Positions 45,232 to 56,951 of a DNA stretch of 64,000 bases are shown here, in pieces. A program made the translations under genes and the position numbers. Source of the stretch: Mycogone perniciosa (Eukaryota > Ascomycota > Sordariomycetes > Hypocreales > Hypocreaceae); NCBI GenBank assembly GCA_025331125.1, contig JAOALB010000131.1, positions 94,627-158,626 on the forward strand, in the 5' to 3' direction. Below the pieces are notes generated by a model that saw only the letters and a program-made list of their open reading frames with translations, had not been told where the DNA came from and ran no database searches. Each line of letters starts with the position of its first letter. The first letter of the stretch is position 1.

Positions 45232-47874
45232 CGTGTGATCGGTGGTAGAGATTAGAGGAGTCGGAGGGGCGCAATCAGTCGATTGCAGCTTTGACTCGAG
45301 GAGGTGCAGACAATTTGTTTGCCGTTAATGAAAGCAATTCGACCCAGCAGTGCTTAACAGCCGCAAATGGGGCGCTGGGGATCGATATTGCCCACGTTTG
45401 AGGCGTTTGATGAGGTGGAACAGGTAGCTGGGAACTTCCTTGCTTTGAAGACCAGCAACTCGCTGCTAGTTGGCTCACGGTGTATTGCGTCCAGGAACAA
45501 ATGCGCGAGACGTCTAACAATGGTGGTTAATAAGAATGGTAAAGTAGGACAATGGCGCCAGTTATTAGGTGTTGGCAACACAGCGCAATGCGTTGTGGAA
45601 CCCAAAGTAGATGGAGTCGACGCAGAAAAGTAAAAGACACGAGCTGAGGAGGATGCGCTGTCCTGTCCAGTCTGGTCTCGAGGGCTGCGCGCGCTGAAAC
45701 TGCGCCAAAGTACCGATAAAGAGGTGCCGACGCAGGTCTAATGCATCACCCACGTAGACAAAAGGGGGGCGTGGAGGTGGAGGCGGAGGCTTTTGGTGGC
45801 GGAGATGGTTCCAATTCGAGGATGAATGCAACGGCGCTTGGGCGACTAGATGGACGAATTGTTAGCATCCGCCGGGAGCGAAGACGTCAGACCACGCGTG
45901 GTGCCCCTGTTTGCTGTTTCGCGTGCGATCTATGCCGAACGAGAGATGTTTCAGACGCAGCGCTCCACAGCCAGGCAGTCGGGCATTTGCAGGCCGTTCA
46001 ACCTGCAACCTCGACGTATTCTCTGGAGAACAACAACTTGCCCATACAAAAAGAGAAGTGTCTCGGAGAACTTCGTACAGTGCGTCAGCAGCTCGCCAGG
46101 CAAGATGGCTCAGCAGCATCGCTCGCGCGGTGTTGAAGACCCTCAGTGCTAGCGCTATCTGCTACTAGTAAACTGCTCCCAGCCAATGTCCGCTGCATGA
46201 CGGCGCCACGAGTGCACCAGCAAGGCTGCATATGGCGAACGTGGAAACGAAAAAGGAACAAGGGCACCACTGGGGCCGTTTGGAGATCGAACATCTCACT
46301 CACCTTGCTTTTTTGTATCTTGCTTGCCGTTGCGCGGGGAAGACAATGCGGATGTCAATGCTTTCGGCTTGGGCTGAGAAGATGGATATGGATGGATGGT
46401 GTGGGAAGAAAAGAGAAATGACAGAAATGCTCGAGAAGCCCGTCGCTGCTGTGCTGCAAAGTCCGGTACCTGGCAGCTCCTTGCAAAGGTCGCGCAAGCT
46501 GCTGCAGTATCACCTCCAGGACCAGGGTCGTTACGGGTTGCAGCGTCCGGCGAAGCGATAACGAGGCAGAGGAGAAGACGAGGTGGAAGAAGGACGGTCG
46601 CATCGAGCGCCGGGGCAGAGCGAGAAAAATCAATCAGTCAGTCAGTCAGTCAATGCTACTCCGTAGAGTGTGGATGAATGAAGGAAGAAAGAAATTGGGG
46701 TGAAGATCCAAAGGTGTACATAGAAGCACCAGCGCGCGCACCAGTTGCCATGGACTGTCGCGCGTTTTGTTCAGGTCTCTTCCCAGCGCTCTTCAGGGGA
46801 GCCACTACAGTGAGCGCGAGCGCCAATCGATGCGTATCCAGGCGCGTGGTGCTGACAATGGCTGTTGGCAGCACTTGGCATTACTGGGTCACCCCGGCTG
46901 TTGGGCCATGCTATTGATCCCAATCGAAAACAACATGGGAATAATAGATCATACTACTCGTACTCCGTAGCACCAGACCCGACTCGTATCCATCATTCTT
47001 CTGGAGAATATGGTACAATACGGAGTACTTCGCAATGATACGAGCATGACAACAGAGTACAGAGTACCACAAAGTACCGGTAATGGTGCTGGAAATCAAT
47101 CAATCTATCTATTCTGCAGTCTCGGGTCCTCCCATCTTGTATCTATGCACGAGACGAGTCATGGTCCAAGGATTTAAATCTGGGTTCAAGGTTCTGCGAG
47201 TGTTCGGCTCCCGTTGCAGATGGCGTCCAGGGAGGCCCGTCAACATTGCATCATACATGGGTCATTTCTGGTGCCCATCAATATGGTCTCGCCAAGATCT
47301 GAAATCAGTATTTACGGAGTACTTCGTAGCATTGTTGGATAAATCAACCCGTAAGACAGTCGTACTACTATCAACTAGGCCCTGCACTATTTGGCCCATC
47401 TCATCGTGGAGCATTCTCCCGCCTCCGACTCCGACTCCGACTCGGGCCCAACGGTCTTCGGGTCTCCTGGCATTCCCTTCCCTGCCATCATTTACGATTA
47501 AATTACAGGTCCGCTTACTTTGTACACTCTGTAATTCCGCTCCCGCACCGCCAATCACCCCATCTCCAGTCCTTCCAGTGCCGTTCGCTCGCTTGATAAA
47601 TTTGAAACGGCTTTCAATGGGGCGAAAAAAGAAGAGGAAGAAAAAGGAAGAAGTGTGTCATTCATTCATTCATTGAGTGTCGATGCTTCTCCCGAGTATC
47701 GAAACTGTCTAGGTTGAGCGGTATCTCTATCATGCTAGTATTGTACATTCGAGCCGTATATCACCCCCTTTTCCCTCTATAACCAACCACCACACCAACG
47801 CCTCTGCCCAAATGCAGGAATGCCAACCCATCGTAACCCTCGTTCATCACTCTAGGACATCGTAAATCCTTCTA
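45232..47874. other. Gene-free region
   Basis: No gene supported in 2.6 kb. Overlapping short frames on both strands at 45.3-46.6 kb show no domain and no consistent splice pattern. Contains a CAGT tandem run at about 46632-46651, TACGGAGTA-type words at 46657, 46961, 47019 and 47313 (46961 and 47019 form an inverted pair) and CATT repeats near 47660. Confidence 0.45.
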
Positions 47875-49931
47875 TTATCCCTCAAACACCTCATGCTGCA
47901 GTTCAATGCCATAATCTTGCGCCATGTTCTTCATCCGCTTTTCCATTTCGTCCTCTAGCCCACCCCCTAATCCCAGAAATTGCCGCAACTTGAAGAAGTA
48001 AAACACAACATCTGTCAGTGTCAAAACCGACTTGAAGATGACGTGCCGCCACGCGTTGTTCAGTCGCTGCACCCACGGGAGGTTGGGATCTTCGAACAAG
48101 CTGCGGCTCGCCCACTCACCCATCCTCTTGATGCGGTTGACCGGGGAGCCCAGGTACTGATTGTTACCCTGAACGATGCGCATGTTCCGCCCGATAAAGA
48201 TCAGCTCCTTGGGCCATTTATCTTCATCTGCCAGAATGTCTCGAATGCTTTGCTTCATCCTTTCCTGTATCTTGTGGTGTCTCTCTGCCGGGGTAAGCCC
48301 TTCGAGCTCCTTCCACTCATCCTTCATCGAGGTCTCGCCACCCTCGTATGGTCGCATCAGCGTGGCGCTGGCAAACATATCTGCTGCCTTGATGCCCCAT
48401 TGCTCAGTAACTTCAGCCACCGTTTTGTTGTCAAATGTCATGAGTGCCTTCCAAAACTTGCCGTACTCATGGCGGAATTTGGGGGACATGTAAACATAGA
48501 GGCCGTGGTCTATGAGAACAAGTTCAGCCCGCCCGCTGGGTAGTCGCCTTATGAAAATGTTCCCGGGGTGAGGATCGCAGTGAACGACGCCCCATTTGAA
48601 GATTTGCGCTGAGAAGAGGTCGATCATGGTGGTCATGACCTCCTTTGTAGATAGGCCCAATCCACCCCTGCCACGAGGGCCCTTCCACTCTTGGCGCTCT
48701 GGCTTGATCTTCTCTTGGTACGGCTTTGTTCGAAGCTCGCGACGAGCCAAGTCCATGTCCACGGGTGGCAATGAGCCACTAGTACCGGGAGAGCCCTTTC
48801 CATACCCGCCGAGAAATTTTGACGTCATTGCTTTTTTATCCCACAACCTCACACCTTCAATCCACTCGGTTACGAGGACTCGTCTCTTGGTGAATTCGGG
48901 GTAAACGACAGGGATATAGACTCGTCCTTTCAGGCTCCGTTCCGAATTAACCAGATCCCGCATCGTCTCCGAGTTCTTGGCCTCGTTCAAGAAGTCCGTC
49001 TCCAGCGCCAGTCGTTCTGAAATGAAGGGAACCATGGTGTATAGTGGGAGGTCGAACCATTTTGAATATATCCAGGTCACGGCTCTAGTTTAAACACGTC
49101 AGCGTCACGGCTCTCGGGGAGGGTCCTTTCTAAAAGTAAGGCGCACTTGAACGTCCATAGGTCCCAGGAGATTTGCTTTGCAATCTCCCTCTTCTGAATC
49201 TTGATGGCCACTTCTCTCCCATCCGGTAGCCTCGCCCAGTGGACTTGCGCAACACTGGCACTGGCCCTGGCCCTCCGTTCCATCAAGCCCATTCCCTCTT
49301 TGCCGCTGAAACTGACACCAAACACCTCCTCTACACTCTTTCCGAACTCTTGTCGTATAACCGCCTCCACGTCCTTCCAGTCGTCCTGCGGCGCATCGTC
49401 AAACATGCGTCCAAACATCTTCTGAAACTCGGGCGGCAGCACAGCGCTCTGCATCGCAATCGCCTGTCCGATCTTGAGGTATAATCCGCCGTTCGCCCGC
49501 AGCAGGTCAAAGAGTCGCTCGGCATTGCGCATATGCAAATCCGGCACAGTGCCACCAACCCACGGCTCCGGTCGAAAATTGATCTTATAATCGATGGCGA
49601 CGAGGAGAGTGGTGCCGAATGTGCGGAGGGGCCGACCGAGGCCAGAGGCGTAGACCTCGCGGTCCACAAGATAGATGATGCCGCCTACTACGCCCACGAC
49701 AGCGAACCGGCGCATCCATTTCCGGCTCCGCTTGTACTGCTTGGCCGCTCGAGGCGCTCCGAGGTCTGCGGGTGACGGCGGTCGCAATGGTTGGAATGGC
49801 CCGGAACTTTGGATGTGCCGCCTGAGGATCGGCTGGACGACGACATTCCGAGTGGGCACGCGACAGCGCGGCAGAGTCCGCGGGACGAAGCTGGCGAAGC
49901 CCTGCACGCCGCGATGAAGCATGCCGGACAT
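47875..49931 (-). CDS. ABC1/UbiB atypical kinase, ADCK1/Mcp2-type (mitochondrial)
   Basis: Two exons on the minus strand, 49147..49931 and 47875..49084, 664 residues. The N terminus is Arg-rich without acidic residues (MSGMLHRGVQGFASFVPRTL) and is followed by a membrane helix (FAVVGVVGGIIYLVD), fitting a mitochondrial inner-membrane protein. ABC1 marks are GGLYLKIGQAIAMQSAVLPP (KxGQ motif), VHWARLPDGREVAIKIQKRE (ATP-binding Lys), WGVVHCDPHPGNIFIRRLPS (catalytic loop) and LVLIDHGLYVYM, where DHG replaces DFG as in the ADCK1/ADCK5/Mcp2 branch. The intron joins DLWTFK to AVTWIYSKWFD (branch CTGAC, acceptor CTAG). Related yeast proteins influence coenzyme Q distribution and lipid homeostasis. An upstream in-frame ATG at 50018 would spoil the presequence. 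Confidence 0.9.
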
Positions 49932-52747
49932 TATAGAGCGCTCGGGCTCTGCGGCGACAACATCCGGGGGGGTTGAAGGGGGAGGAAGCAAGAGAGAGAA
50001 GTAAAGGAAGAGAACCACTTGTAACTACGAGTAGTATGTAAATATGTTCTCCGACAAGGTGGGACTCGGAGTGAGAGTTGTACTCTTCCCCGAGCTTCTT
50101 TCTCCCACTGTCCGGTCGGAGCGGACACCGAGATCCACAAGGAAGGAATTTGATCCGAAAATCGTCCGCATGATCCGTCCAGCATACGGAAGATTATTCA
50201 TGGTTCACTTTTCTTCAACTATTTCCTTATTCTTCCATGTGTGCTATCGCTTCGCGCCCCGATGATGTCAGTTCTGGGACTTGTTCGGAGATAAGAGGAA
50301 AACTCCATACTATCATCCCCCTCCGGCCTGTACTTTATGAGTAGTACATTGAGCAGAACATATAACGTCAAGTCCCCCAAAGATGAAGGGATCCCGTTAA
50401 TTACACATGTTTAAATACTAAATTTACCGCAGCCTTTGTTTCCCATTGCTGGGTGGCTCGCCGCAAAATCGAATGCTTGGAAACACTCGTTGATTTTCCA
50501 GGGTAGCACGCTATGGCCAACCAGCGCTGTTTGACTGCTACTGACTTCCTCTGTGAGATAAGCAATGCTGACGAAAACAAAACTACCACGTGCGTGGTAA
50601 AATCATGCTTTGCCTACAGAATAGTTACAAGGCATTCCTTGTATGTATCTGGTCTACAACACGTAGACCCATGAACGTGGTAGTAGTATTAGAGGAGCAG
50701 TCTGGCTGTGGAGCCACCTTCTGAGGCGTAGGATTGCAGAGTTTACCGAAATCCGAGAGGCAGCTCACGCATGGAGCTTGATGCTACTCGTAGCATTGCT
50801 GCGTGCCAAGTGCACTATTTTGTTTATTAAGAATGCTGCATGTACCAATCGGCCAGTGTCCCTCTATTGATATCGCGAGTGTTTGATTTGGTGATGCTGC
50901 TACTCCGTAGTATTACTACCTAGTGATAATATGGAGTCGCTACGAGTATTCCATGGAGATGCAATGCTATTATTATCATCAGCGCTATTAGGGAGGTATT
51001 AGTATTCCAATGCTCATTTGAAGGCATTCGATTCGGCCAATACGGATAATGGCAGTGGGGATGGTGTTTTCGTCCACCAAACAGAACCCTGGTCCTCTAC
51101 CTGGGCCTGGGTCGTTTGGAGCGAGAGGCTTGTCAAATTAAATCCAACAAGCTTGTTTGAGAGACGAACCTCTTAATAATACATGTGATGGTTGATCAAT
51201 CGCTTTCGCAACGTAATCATGATTTCAATAAAATGTGCTGTGCGGAGTACAAACGGATGCCCGATATTAGAGACAAACAGCACCAGCAACTCTTCACCAT
51301 GCTGACCTCTCTTCCCGCCCAAAATCTCTCTTATCAAGTGCAAATGCACCCGAATTTAGGCAGACATTTAAACGTATTCGTAGTCTCCATTTTGGCATGG
51401 TACCCCTGCTGTTGGTTGTCCGAGGGTAGGAGTACGAAGTCCAATTTTCGCGGGCGCCGGCTGAATTGCTATCCATGGATCTGTGTAACTTTTTATTGTT
51501 GGGCGCTATGGATGAATTGACCATGACTACGAGTAGGCATATCTCCATAGTGTATTGCATAAAAGCACCCAAACCGGATATCGCTTGGAATTTAAAACAG
51601 CATCAACCAGTTAGATACCGTATCTGGAGATTCTGCACAACATTTAATAGCGTGGGAGTGTCTTGTCTTGTTCCTGTCAGACACGACAACGCCCAGGTGA
51701 AGAACCTGCAGTATTTTAATGCGGGTCAGAAGCAGCTAATAATGGCTGCAGGGCACGCGAGGGCCAGGAACCGTACGAGCATACATGCCTATCTGTACTT
51801 CGTGCGAAGTACTCCGTAATACTATCTTCCAATATGCAGCAGTCCTCCGTATCACATCGTATACTCGTACAATATGCACCATTAAAATAGAATTACTTGG
51901 TAGTAGTAGTAGTAGCACTGTTTTTGCCCACATTTCTCCCCCAACTCGAAAGCGTCATCATTCAATGAATTATGCCTGAAGGTTTGGGCCTGTTCTGATA
52001 AACTTGCTCAGGACGCCATTTCCTGCACTGGACCACTGGGGGCTCACTCAGCAGCCGCCACAGCGCAGCCAGTGGGTGGGATTGTTGGAGGTGGGTTTGG
52101 GTTTGGGCCTGCGGTTGGCTCAAGCGCACTACGACCACTACGACCACTACCTCATAGCGTTGCATCCACCTCTAAACTTACCTTACCTAAGATAGCCTGT
52201 TCCCGCGTGTTGTACGGAGTACTCCGTACCGACTTAGACTCTATGCTCTGCCATTTCCCCCCAGACACTTCACCATTTCGCATTTTCCCTCTTTTCGTCG
52301 CCATATCTCGCCCAGACGGCCGGTCCACCTGGAGAACAAAGCATCCAGCGCGCAACGACGCTTCGGGTGTATGAGCGCCCGTGATTGATTCCGCTGCCGC
52401 TGTTGCGATCGCTTGCCACTGTCGCTGTCGCCGCTGAACCCCCCGGGCTTCTTCTGTTGTTGTTCGTCGCCTCAATGATGTGGGGGACAGTGTCGTGACG
52501 TTGGGAGCATTCATTCATTCATTCTGCCATTCAAGCAAACGCCGGGGGACCGCCCGCAGTAATACCCGCGACTACTCCGTACTCGTACTACGCTTCATTT
52601 TCGTTTCCAACTGTCACTACCTGCTCTACTTTACTCTACTCTACTCTACTTCTTTCTCCATTGCCTCTCCGGGCACTACTGAACTCGAATTCTGCTTTGC
52701 TCCCGCGTCGCTTCGTCGACGTCGTGGGCCTTTAGTCTGCCGCCAGA
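49932..52747. other. Gene-free region upstream of PalI
   Basis: No gene supported in 2.8 kb. AT-rich middle part. TACTCCGTA-type words lie at 50901, 51810, 52213/52220 (forming an 18-base perfect palindrome at 52212-52229) and 52573. Microsatellite-like runs are (GTA)n at about 51899-51915, CTACGACCA repeats at about 52130-52150, CATT repeats at about 52508-52520 and CTCTA repeats at about 52625-52650. The last 200 bases are a C/T-rich leader to the PalI gene. Confidence 0.5.
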
Positions 52748-54935
52748 ATGTTGCGACCTGCGACGCCCTTGTCGCTGTTTTTGGGAGCAGCCTTTATCCT
52801 GCTCCTCTTGTCCGTTCTGTCGACGCCTGTCATCCAGGCCATTCCTCTGGGAAGCTTCAGAGATGCCTCGTTTGGTGTCTTTGGCTACTGCAATTCTGCT
52901 GGTTGCAGTAGCGTCAGCATTGGCTATGACGTTGGTGAGAACAGCACCAGACATCCCAGGCGCACAACTCGGGCCAACATCACCCAAGACCAGTCTATCT
53001 AACCTCGAACCTCAATGCTAGGAAAAACGATACCTCGAAATCCCCAGGCGTTCGGCCTGCCTCCCGATGTCCGCAACTCCCTCACATCGGTCCTAATCCT
53101 ACATCCTATCGCCGCATTCCTCACTCTCGTCATGTTCATCATGGCCGTTGCCGCCCACGCTCACGCACCGTCTCACTCGTCGAGATATCTCCTGGTCTTC
53201 TTCATATTCACCCTTCTCGACTTTCTCGTCTGTCTCGCGGCTTTCGTGGTGGATGTTCTGCTGTTTATCCCGCACATGGCGTGGGGCACCTACGTTGTTC
53301 TAGCCGCCACTATTCTGGTCCTCTTGAGCGCGCTTGTGTCGTGCGCCATGCGACGCACCTTGGTCAGCCGGAAGTCGCGCAAGAAGAAGATTGCAGAGAA
53401 TGCCGAAATGAGCGGCGAGAATTATTACAATAGGGAGCCTCAAGCACCAAAACCCACCTTTGCCCTCGCCAGTGAACCTACCGTACCCTCGGTCAGCGGG
53501 GCAAATGGCACATTCGCAGCATTCGAGACCCAAAACAAGGGTGATCAAGTGAGCGACGAGCGAATCCCCTTGACGCAACGTGCTGCGTCCGACAGGTCGC
53601 CAAGCACGGTACACGCCGTGACTACTGACATGGCCAATGTTGCGGAGCTTGGTGGCGCGTACAGCGGACCAATGAGGTCAGCGTCGCAGGATCGATATGG
53701 AAATTATGCCAACGCTTCCCCCGATGCTTATGGCGCGGCAAATGCCTCGCCCTATGATCGTGTGAACAGAAGGCAAAACACAGACCCCACAGCATACTCT
53801 TCTGGATACACGGTTGGAGGATATGCTAGGGACGGTGGTGGTAGTGGTTATGGTCCCGCGCGAGGCCGAGGCGGCTACGGTCCGCCTGGACGAGGTGGAT
53901 ATGGACCTCATGGTGGAAGAGGCGGATACGGACAGCCTTCTCGGGGCGGCTATGGACCTGGCAATATGGCGGCTGGTGGAGGACGTAGCCCACCTCCGGG
54001 TTACAGCACGAGGCAATACACTGATCCCCAACCAGAGCTATATGGAGGACGCCAAACACCATCGTCGAACCCTGCAATGAACTACAGCGCGCCGAATAAT
54101 GGGAATGGCCGGTATTCACCGTACAACCCTAGTCTGAACTTGCCTAGAGCTGAGTCACCTCCACCGCTGCCGGGCAGTATGGTATCTGCTGTTTCAATCG
54201 GCCAGGCCATCGAGATGGATGCCACACCCTCTGTGGGCGCAAGCAATGCTGGTCACTACGGCCAAATCAGGGACAGCAATACTGACGTTGCTGGAATGGA
54301 TGGCCTTCAGCAGGGCAAGAGCTCCGATGGAAGCAAATATGAGGAAGAGTACGTTCTAGTGTCCTAACTCAACATTACCTGTACTAACACGCAGTAGGCA
54401 ATATGTTCCAGCCCGGTCTGCGTGGAACCAAAGTCCTGGGATGAATCTGCCCCGAACAGAATCTCCAGCAAACGCACAGCGGGGCCCCAACGACTATCCC
54501 GGAAGACATACACCAGTTGCTGGCCCAAAGAACACTGGCAATTATTATGAGGACATTGATCCTCGATTTGATCAGACTCGCAACGAATCAGCCCCCCAAC
54601 AACAGGTGCCACAAATCCACGCGCCGCCCACCGAGTCTGGCGATTACGAGGAGTTGCGAGGAACTGCGAGTGGAGCTAGAAGCCCAGCTGAGTCAGATCG
54701 GTCCAACTTTACGTCCATCTCACAGCGCGGCGTCAACCCACGCTGGAACCCACAGCCTCCTCCCATGCCACAGCCTGGATATGGTCCGCCATCCCGCCGA
54801 CCGGTGCAGCAACGCCAGGACATGCTACTAGACAATCCTGATTTTATGGTACCTGGGGGCAGATCAGCAGCTGGTGGTCCGAGGGCAGCCCCTGGAATGA
54901 CCCCCGGGAGTGCGTACCCTAATGGCCCGATGTAA
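52748..54935 (+). CDS. palI: PalI/Rim9-type pH-signalling membrane protein
   Basis: join(52748..52934, 53022..54348, 54395..54935), 684 residues. Introns of 87 and 46 bases keep the frame (GTGAGA/GCTAG and GTACGT with branch CTAAC, GCAG). It begins MLRPATPLSLFLGAAFILLL, the conserved PalI start, and has four membrane helices: the first, then SSVLILHPIAAF-type NSLTSVLILHPIAAFLTLVM, YLLVFFIFTLLDFLVCLAAF and TYVVLAATILVLLSALVSCA, followed by MRRTLVSRKSRKKKIAENAE and the SGENYY motif. The long C-terminal tail is disordered, with RGGYGPPGRGGYG repeats and Pro-rich segments. PalI/Rim9 assists the PalH sensor in ambient alkaline pH signalling to PacC at the plasma membrane. Confidence 0.92.
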
Positions 54936-56951
54936 AGGGCGTATAACATTGTTTCTTCAAAGCTTTGCGTGGTAGTAGCTTGTCTAAATTTTCGATTCGA
55001 ACGATTCTTTCCAGCAGACAGTGAACCGGGCTTAACAAGAGGTCTCCTACCGTTGATATAAGCCCTTTCGAGTTTGCCCTTTGGGCCGCGATTTTCTTGA
55101 TTCCCCATTTACAATTCTTTACGTTCCTTCTGCGGCTTTTTTCAACGCTATGGGATGATCTCTTGGTTTGATTTACTTTACGGTTTTCATGGTCTACGTG
55201 CGCTCCGTATCCTGACGTATCGGATACCGAGCTTGCGCCCGCACAAATTTTGAGCGATGTGTTATTCATTTGGCTTGTGTAACACTCGACCGGCTGGACG
55301 ATTCTCGCCTTCTTGAAGACAAGCAAGGGCCATTGTTCTTCACGACGATGCAACTTTATTGATGTTGGAGCACGCCACGAGGTGGGGGGCGTTAGGTAGT
55401 TGATTACACCTAAGAAGGGTTGGTTGCCGGAGGACGATGTATGGAGATATGTTACCTTGGGCGATGAGGGGACCTGGCAACGAAAAGGAGCTAGAGGAAA
55501 TACAGAGGTCGGTTTTTTCTCGTCGCCATGTCGAAGCAGGTGGAGGAAGATTAGGATAGCGGCTAGTTGACACGGCACATGAATGGAGTCTTGTTGATTG
55601 TGCATTTGCATACGCGTGTCGTGTTTGTTTTCTTTCTTGATATGGCGGAGTCTCGACGGGCACTGCCAAACCTTGATGACGTGTGCCAAAGTTGAGTAAA
55701 GGGTGAACTGTTGCTGAGGTGAGTGGGCTTGTCCTATGAGGCGCCGGCATATCCAAAGCTTATAGGGGGTCTGGCAAACTCTCAGCCCAGGAGATTTGTT
55801 GTTGTCCGGGGAGCGGAGAGGATTTCGTTTGTCTGCCGGCGTTTGCCTCTAGGTACGAAGCCCAAAGGCCTTGCTCAAGCCTTGCTTGCGGGTTTTGAAG
55901 TTCTTGTTCAGGGGACACTCCGTCTCCCACTGGCAAGCAGCTGGCAGCCCAGGGAACGTCTCCTGACGCTGCCAAATGGTGGGAGCCGTCTTAAACTTCG
56001 CCGTCTAGACGTCTTGAAAAGCCAACTGGGGCTTGACTGATTCACTACGCTTAGGACCGAGGCAAATTCTATCCCTTATTTACGTTTTTGACCTCGTGCG
56101 CGGTTGTCACTCGCGTCCCCCCAAGTCAAGTCACTTCACGATCACTTCATCCGCCCTCCCACAAACTCTAAGCAACCTTTTCTGGATTATTTCATTCACA
56201 CTGGTCATACGTTGCTGACATCTTGGAGAGCCGTTGGAAGGCCGATATCATTTTTCTTTTCTTCGTCTTGGAAATACTATCAAGGTGAGATCTCTTCTCC
56301 TCTCGTCTCCTCCTGCCCTGTCGCCTTTTTGCTCCTCTGCCTCGGCATTTTCTGGTGGGTAGCAACTTGGGAAACTTTGGGAAAGAGCACCACCGCCCCC
56401 TTCGGACTTGCCTCTGAAAGCCTCTCACCACCAAAAAAAAAGCCCTAATCGATCGGTCTGCTTCTTTGGTTTTTCTCTCCCTCTTCCTTTCTTGTCTCTT
56501 CGCACTCGCACTCTCTTTCTTCACCACCGTTTTCTTTGTCCTCCTCCTTCTTTCTGGCTGTCGTTTTCATGCATCACGCCTGACTTTGGCCATTCTGACT
56601 CGACTTGGGTGTGGAATACTAAACGTGCGTCATTGCAGCGAAGAAGAGTCTGAATCTAGGAGTCCTGGAATGGCATAAAGGCCACGCCCAGTTGCCTGTC
56701 GACCAGTTCTTCATTTCGGTGTCCTTGTATCTCTTCACTCCCCGAACCAGACATTCAACACTCTCCTCTCACGATTTCCGGTCAAAGTAATTGTCCTCCT
56801 TTTTCCAAGGACATGTTGTGCCTGCACGCACGCTTCGCTTGGTTCGCGTATCTAACATGGACTTTCCTCAGACTTTTGCCCTCGTTTCGATTTCGTAAGG
56901 TGGTAGCCATCTTTCCATCGGACAGCAGGATAATGCCAGTTTGAATAAAAA
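54936..56951. other. Intergenic with long pyrimidine-rich leader
   Basis: A 256-codon antisense frame at 54919-55689 lies over the PalI 3' region, has no domain and no ATG-supported start, and is rejected. From about 56100 to 56940 the DNA is strongly C/T rich on the plus strand (TCTCTTCTCCTCTCGTCTCC-like), as in long 5' leaders or promoters of highly expressed fungal genes; it leads into the gene at 56952. Confidence 0.45.

Noticed and set aside
45565..46636. Dense overlapping short frames on both strands
   Set aside because: No frame shows a domain, consistent splice sites or conserved text; treated as intergenic.
54919..55689. 256-codon antisense open frame over the PalI 3' region
   Set aside because: No recognisable domain, no ATG-supported start and composition typical of untranslated DNA; it overlaps the PalI stop.
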